DNA of 8,273 nucleotides from Ulvibacterium sp039819225 (GTDB lineage Bacteria; Bacteroidota; Bacteroidia; Flavobacteriales; Flavobacteriaceae), in the NCBI GenBank assembly GCA_039819225.1, contig JBCBSN010000206.1, forward strand, positions 1-8,273, written 5' to 3'. The notes below the pieces were generated by a model. That model had not been told where the DNA came from and did no database searches. It saw only the letters and a list, made by a program, of their open reading frames with translations. This document shows, piece after piece, positions 6,101-8,273 of the stretch. How positions within the stretch are numbered: the stretch's first letter is position 1; each line of letters starts with the position of its first letter. Position numbers and translations under genes: made by a program.

Positions 6101-6850
6101 ATGGGAAGACTTACAGATGGCATAAAGCATCTCCTTATAATAAACATTCTATTTTTTGTAGCTACCGCGCTTTATGGGGACCAGATGTACCAGTGGTTTT
6201 CTTTATGGTTTCCAAAGAACGAAAATTTTGGTTTATGGCAAGTGGTTTCCCATATGTTCATGCATGGTGGGTTTATGCATATTGCTTTTAATATGTACGC
6301 GCTCTGGGCATTTGGTACACCCTTGGAACGCATGTGGGGCCGAAATAAATTTCTTTTCTTTTATTTTTCCGCGGGCCTTGGGGCTGCACTTATCCACACA
6401 GGCGTAAATTATTACTATTTTAACGAAGGGATGGATGCCATACTTACTTCTGGTGTTTCTAAGAGCCAAGTGATAGAGGTTATTTCCCAAGGAAAATATA
6501 GCCCGGATTGGTACAACCTGGCCTCCAAGAGTACGATCGATAATTTCCTTTCCTCATACAATACCCCGGCGGTAGGGGCATCTGGAGCAATTTATGGAGT
6601 TTTGGTCGCCTTTGGGATGTCTTTTCCTAACAGTGAACTTTTTCTCATTTTCCTTCCAGTTCCCATTAAGGCAAAGTTTTTTATACCGGTACTTATAGGC
6701 CTCGATCTTTTTTCCGGGGTTACGGGAGTTTCTATTTTTGGTCAGGGAATCGCGCATTTTGCACATATTGGAGGGGCGTTGTTCGGCTTTATCATGATGT
6801 GGTACTGGAAGCAAAACCAGTTTGATAATAATCGATGGGATAGACCATGA
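6101..6850 (+). CDS. Rhomboid family intramembrane serine protease (first of pair)
   Basis: Rhomboids cleave transmembrane substrates within the bilayer using a Ser-His dyad. In this 249-residue protein the dyad is present: GASG with Ser161, and AHFAHIGG with His222. The H.....H...N motif of the second membrane helix is also present (His55, His60, Asn64 in HGGFMHIAFN). About six hydrophobic segments are seen, beginning near residue 10. Between the third segment and the serine helix lies a polar stretch of roughly 50 residues (about 103-155) that is longer than in the minimal rhomboid core. ATG directly abuts the mutL stop, and the TGA overlaps the next rhomboid start (ATGA). All catalytic residues are intact, so activity is likely. 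The substrate is unknown, and the link to mutL is probably only transcriptional. Confidence 0.93.
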   Translation: MGRLTDGIKHLLIINILFFVATALYGDQMYQWFSLWFPKNENFGLWQVVSHMFMHGGFMHIAFNMYALWAFGTPLERMWGRNKFLFFYFSAGLGAALIHTGVNYYYFNEGMDAILTSGVSKSQVIEVISQGKYSPDWYNLASKSTIDNFLSSYNTPAVGASGAIYGVLVAFGMSFPNSELFLIFLPVPIKAKFFIPVLIGLDLFSGVTGVSIFGQGIAHFAHIGGALFGFIMMWYWKQNQFDNNRWDRP

Positions 6851-7722
6851 GTACCGGAAATCTAAAATATCAGTATGCCAGACTCAACGTGGCGGAGAAA
6901 TTGATCGCGATAAACGTGCTGGTATTTATCCTAAATGGCTTGATTCCCTTTTTGTTGGGATGGACACCGGACGGTATTGAACAATGGTTTAGACTCCCCA
7001 AGGATTTTTTCGATTTTCTTTCCCAGCCCTGGTCCCTGGTTACCTATTCGTTTTTTCACGGTAGCTTCTTCCATGTTTTTTGGAATATGTTGGTACTATT
7101 TTTTGCAGGGCGCATCTTCCTGAATCTTTTTGATGGCAGGCGATTTTTAAACGTCTATTTGTTGGGGGTAATCCTGGGAGGTCTCTTTTTTCTGCTCAGC
7201 TATAATCTCTTTCCTGCTTTTTTTGGGGTAAATGCGGTTTTGGTAGGGGCATCCGCCGGGGTAAACGCCGTATTGATTTTTATTTGTACCTATATCCCCA
7301 ATCAAGAGGTACGTCTCTTCTTTTTTAATGTGAAGCTCTGGTATATTGGCGCTTTTGTGGTGTTGATGGATTTAATCCAAATACCTTCCTCCGGAAATGC
7401 CGGTGGTCATCTGGCCCATTTGGGTGGCGCACTTTTGGGATATGCTTATGCACAGCAATTGTTTAAGGGCAGGGATATTGGTGAAGGTTTTTCCAAATTC
7501 ATGGACGGGTTGGCCAATCTCTTCAAAAAACGGGAAAAAAAGGCCCCTTTAAAGACCGTATATCGAAAAAAGAAAACCCGCACAGGAGATGGGATGGCCT
7601 ATGACAAAGAGGCCAGACAAAGGAAAATCGATGCCATTCTGGATAAAATTGGCAAATCCGGATACGAAAGCCTTTCCAAAGCTGAAAAGGATTTTCTCTT
7701 CAAGGCCGGAAAAGAGGACTGA
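6847..7722 (+). CDS. Rhomboid family protein with C-terminal cytoplasmic tail (second of pair)
   Basis: A 291-residue rhomboid-fold protein. It keeps His76 and Asn80 (HVFWN), a serine-helix motif GASAG with Ser136, and GHLAHLGG with His191. The residue after the serine is Ala instead of the Gly of GxSG, a change that may still allow catalysis. After the last membrane helix (to about 205), an extended basic tail follows, with KKREKKAPLK and YRKKKTRTGDG. It ends in a short helical module, about 257-288 (RQRKIDAILDKIGKSGYESL, then SKAEKDFLFKAGK), which I recognise as the tail domain often fused to flavobacterial rhomboids (DUF6576 in Pfam, from memory). It is distinct from the first rhomboid in loop structure and active-site detail, so this is an old duplication or independent family. 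ATGA overlap with the preceding gene implies coupling. Confidence 0.92.
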   Translation: MSTGNLKYQYARLNVAEKLIAINVLVFILNGLIPFLLGWTPDGIEQWFRLPKDFFDFLSQPWSLVTYSFFHGSFFHVFWNMLVLFFAGRIFLNLFDGRRFLNVYLLGVILGGLFFLLSYNLFPAFFGVNAVLVGASAGVNAVLIFICTYIPNQEVRLFFFNVKLWYIGAFVVLMDLIQIPSSGNAGGHLAHLGGALLGYAYAQQLFKGRDIGEGFSKFMDGLANLFKKREKKAPLKTVYRKKKTRTGDGMAYDKEARQRKIDAILDKIGKSGYESLSKAEKDFLFKAGKED

Positions 7723-7740
7723 AACCTTGGTACTATCGCC

Positions 7741-8273
7741 ATGATCCGTAAAACAGTATTGTTTCTTAATGCGATTTTCGCGATTGGCCTATTTCTTTCA
7801 GGCTTAGATCAGTTGATAGGACTGGATTCCTTGTCGTTGATTCATTTTTTAAATCTCTTGGTGCCCTTGTTGGTAGGGATCAACCTCTTTTTTTTGGTGT
7901 TTTGGTTCGTTTTCAAAAGATCGTATACCCTTTTGTCCTTATTGGTTCTTTTTTTTGCCCTTTTTGCCTTTGAACCCTTTCTAAGACTTTTTGGGTCACA
8001 TTCGGATACTAAAGCGGGCGATTTTAATATTCTGACCTTAAATGCACACACTTTTGATGGCCCTAAATGGACTGGAAAATCGGGCTACAAAGATAAAATC
8101 ATCAATTTCGTTGCGGAACAGAATGCGGATATTATCTGTTTGCAAGAGTTTCAATATCTGGATGAAAATGAGCTCCCTCAATACCCTTATAGGTATCTGA
8201 ATCATTTTTCAGAACGAGGGAAAAGGTATTTAAGGCAGATTATCTATTCCAAGTGTCCCATGGTAGAAAAAGG
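7741..8273 (+). CDS. Membrane-anchored endonuclease/exonuclease/phosphatase family protein, 5' part
   Basis: The frame is open from ATG 7741 to the window edge (177 complete codons, no stop), so the 3' half is missing. Three hydrophobic segments come first (about 4-21, 38-58 and 62-83). The start of an EEP domain follows: FNILTLNAHTF at 95-105, with the Asn of the first metal-site motif, and ADIICLQEF at 129-137, with the metal-binding Glu136. QIIYSKCPM at 166-174 matches the next conserved strand (S+.P.). In this superfamily the metal site hydrolyses phosphodiester or phosphomonoester bonds. With three N-terminal helices the domain would sit at the membrane, on the periplasmic side if the N-terminus is inside. 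Substrate cannot be named; nucleic acid, phospholipid or sugar phosphate are all possible. The gene follows the rhomboid pair after 18 bases and probably shares its transcript. Confidence 0.88.
   Translation, partial: MIRKTVLFLNAIFAIGLFLSGLDQLIGLDSLSLIHFLNLLVPLLVGINLFFLVFWFVFKRSYTLLSLLVLFFALFAFEPFLRLFGSHSDTKAGDFNILTLNAHTFDGPKWTGKSGYKDKIINFVAEQNADIICLQEFQYLDENELPQYPYRYLNHFSERGKRYLRQIIYSKCPMVEK

Noticed and set aside
7842..8051. Lys/Arg-rich open frame on the minus strand
   Set aside because: It is the antisense of the T-rich membrane-helix codons of the EEP gene; the composition follows from that.
1..8273. Mobile element, CRISPR array, toxin-antitoxin or defence system
   Set aside because: No transposase, integrase, regularly spaced identical repeats or terminal inverted repeats are seen. 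All sizeable genes are housekeeping or chromosomal membrane families with uniform composition.

Overview
The window looks like a housekeeping segment of a Bacteroidota chromosome, most likely family Flavobacteriaceae. The protein sequences have the flavobacterial flavour: the 359-residue RecF, the MutL C-terminus with an AHQR-type motif, and two rhomboids in tandem, the second with a soluble C-terminal tail. Starts lack Shine-Dalgarno sequences, and two intergenic regions carry TAnnTTTG, the Bacteroidota -7 promoter element. Genus cannot be fixed by reading alone.

Layout. Positions 1-380 hold the 3' end of ndk on the + strand. Converging on it is a tightly packed minus-strand unit, read from 2214 down to 418: recF, a small lipocalin-like lipoprotein, and a DUF721 (DciA-like) gene. 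A 228-bp divergent intergenic region (2215-2442) separates this unit from a + strand run that fills the rest of the window. That run is a membrane-anchored TPR protein, ribH (lumazine synthase), a 213-bp spacer with a degenerate 7-bp periodic repeat, a 99-residue single-pass membrane protein of unknown role, mutL, two rhomboid-family genes, and the 5' part of a membrane-anchored endonuclease/exonuclease/phosphatase (EEP) gene that leaves the window.

How the genes relate. recF and DUF721 are replication/repair functions that neighbour each other in other phyla too; mutL is mismatch repair; ndk supplies NTPs and dNTPs; ribH makes the riboflavin precursor lumazine. Most junctions are fused: TAATG at 3208-3212 and 4236-4240, TAA directly followed by ATG at 6098-6103, ATGA at 6847-6850, and TGATG on the minus strand at 716-712. 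This argues for translational coupling within operons, not for one shared pathway.

I see no mobile element, CRISPR array, tRNA, rRNA or defence system. The points most worth a second look are the 7-bp periodic spacer after ribH, a MutL that has lost its endonuclease signature, the unnamed small membrane protein before mutL, and the non-identical rhomboid pair.
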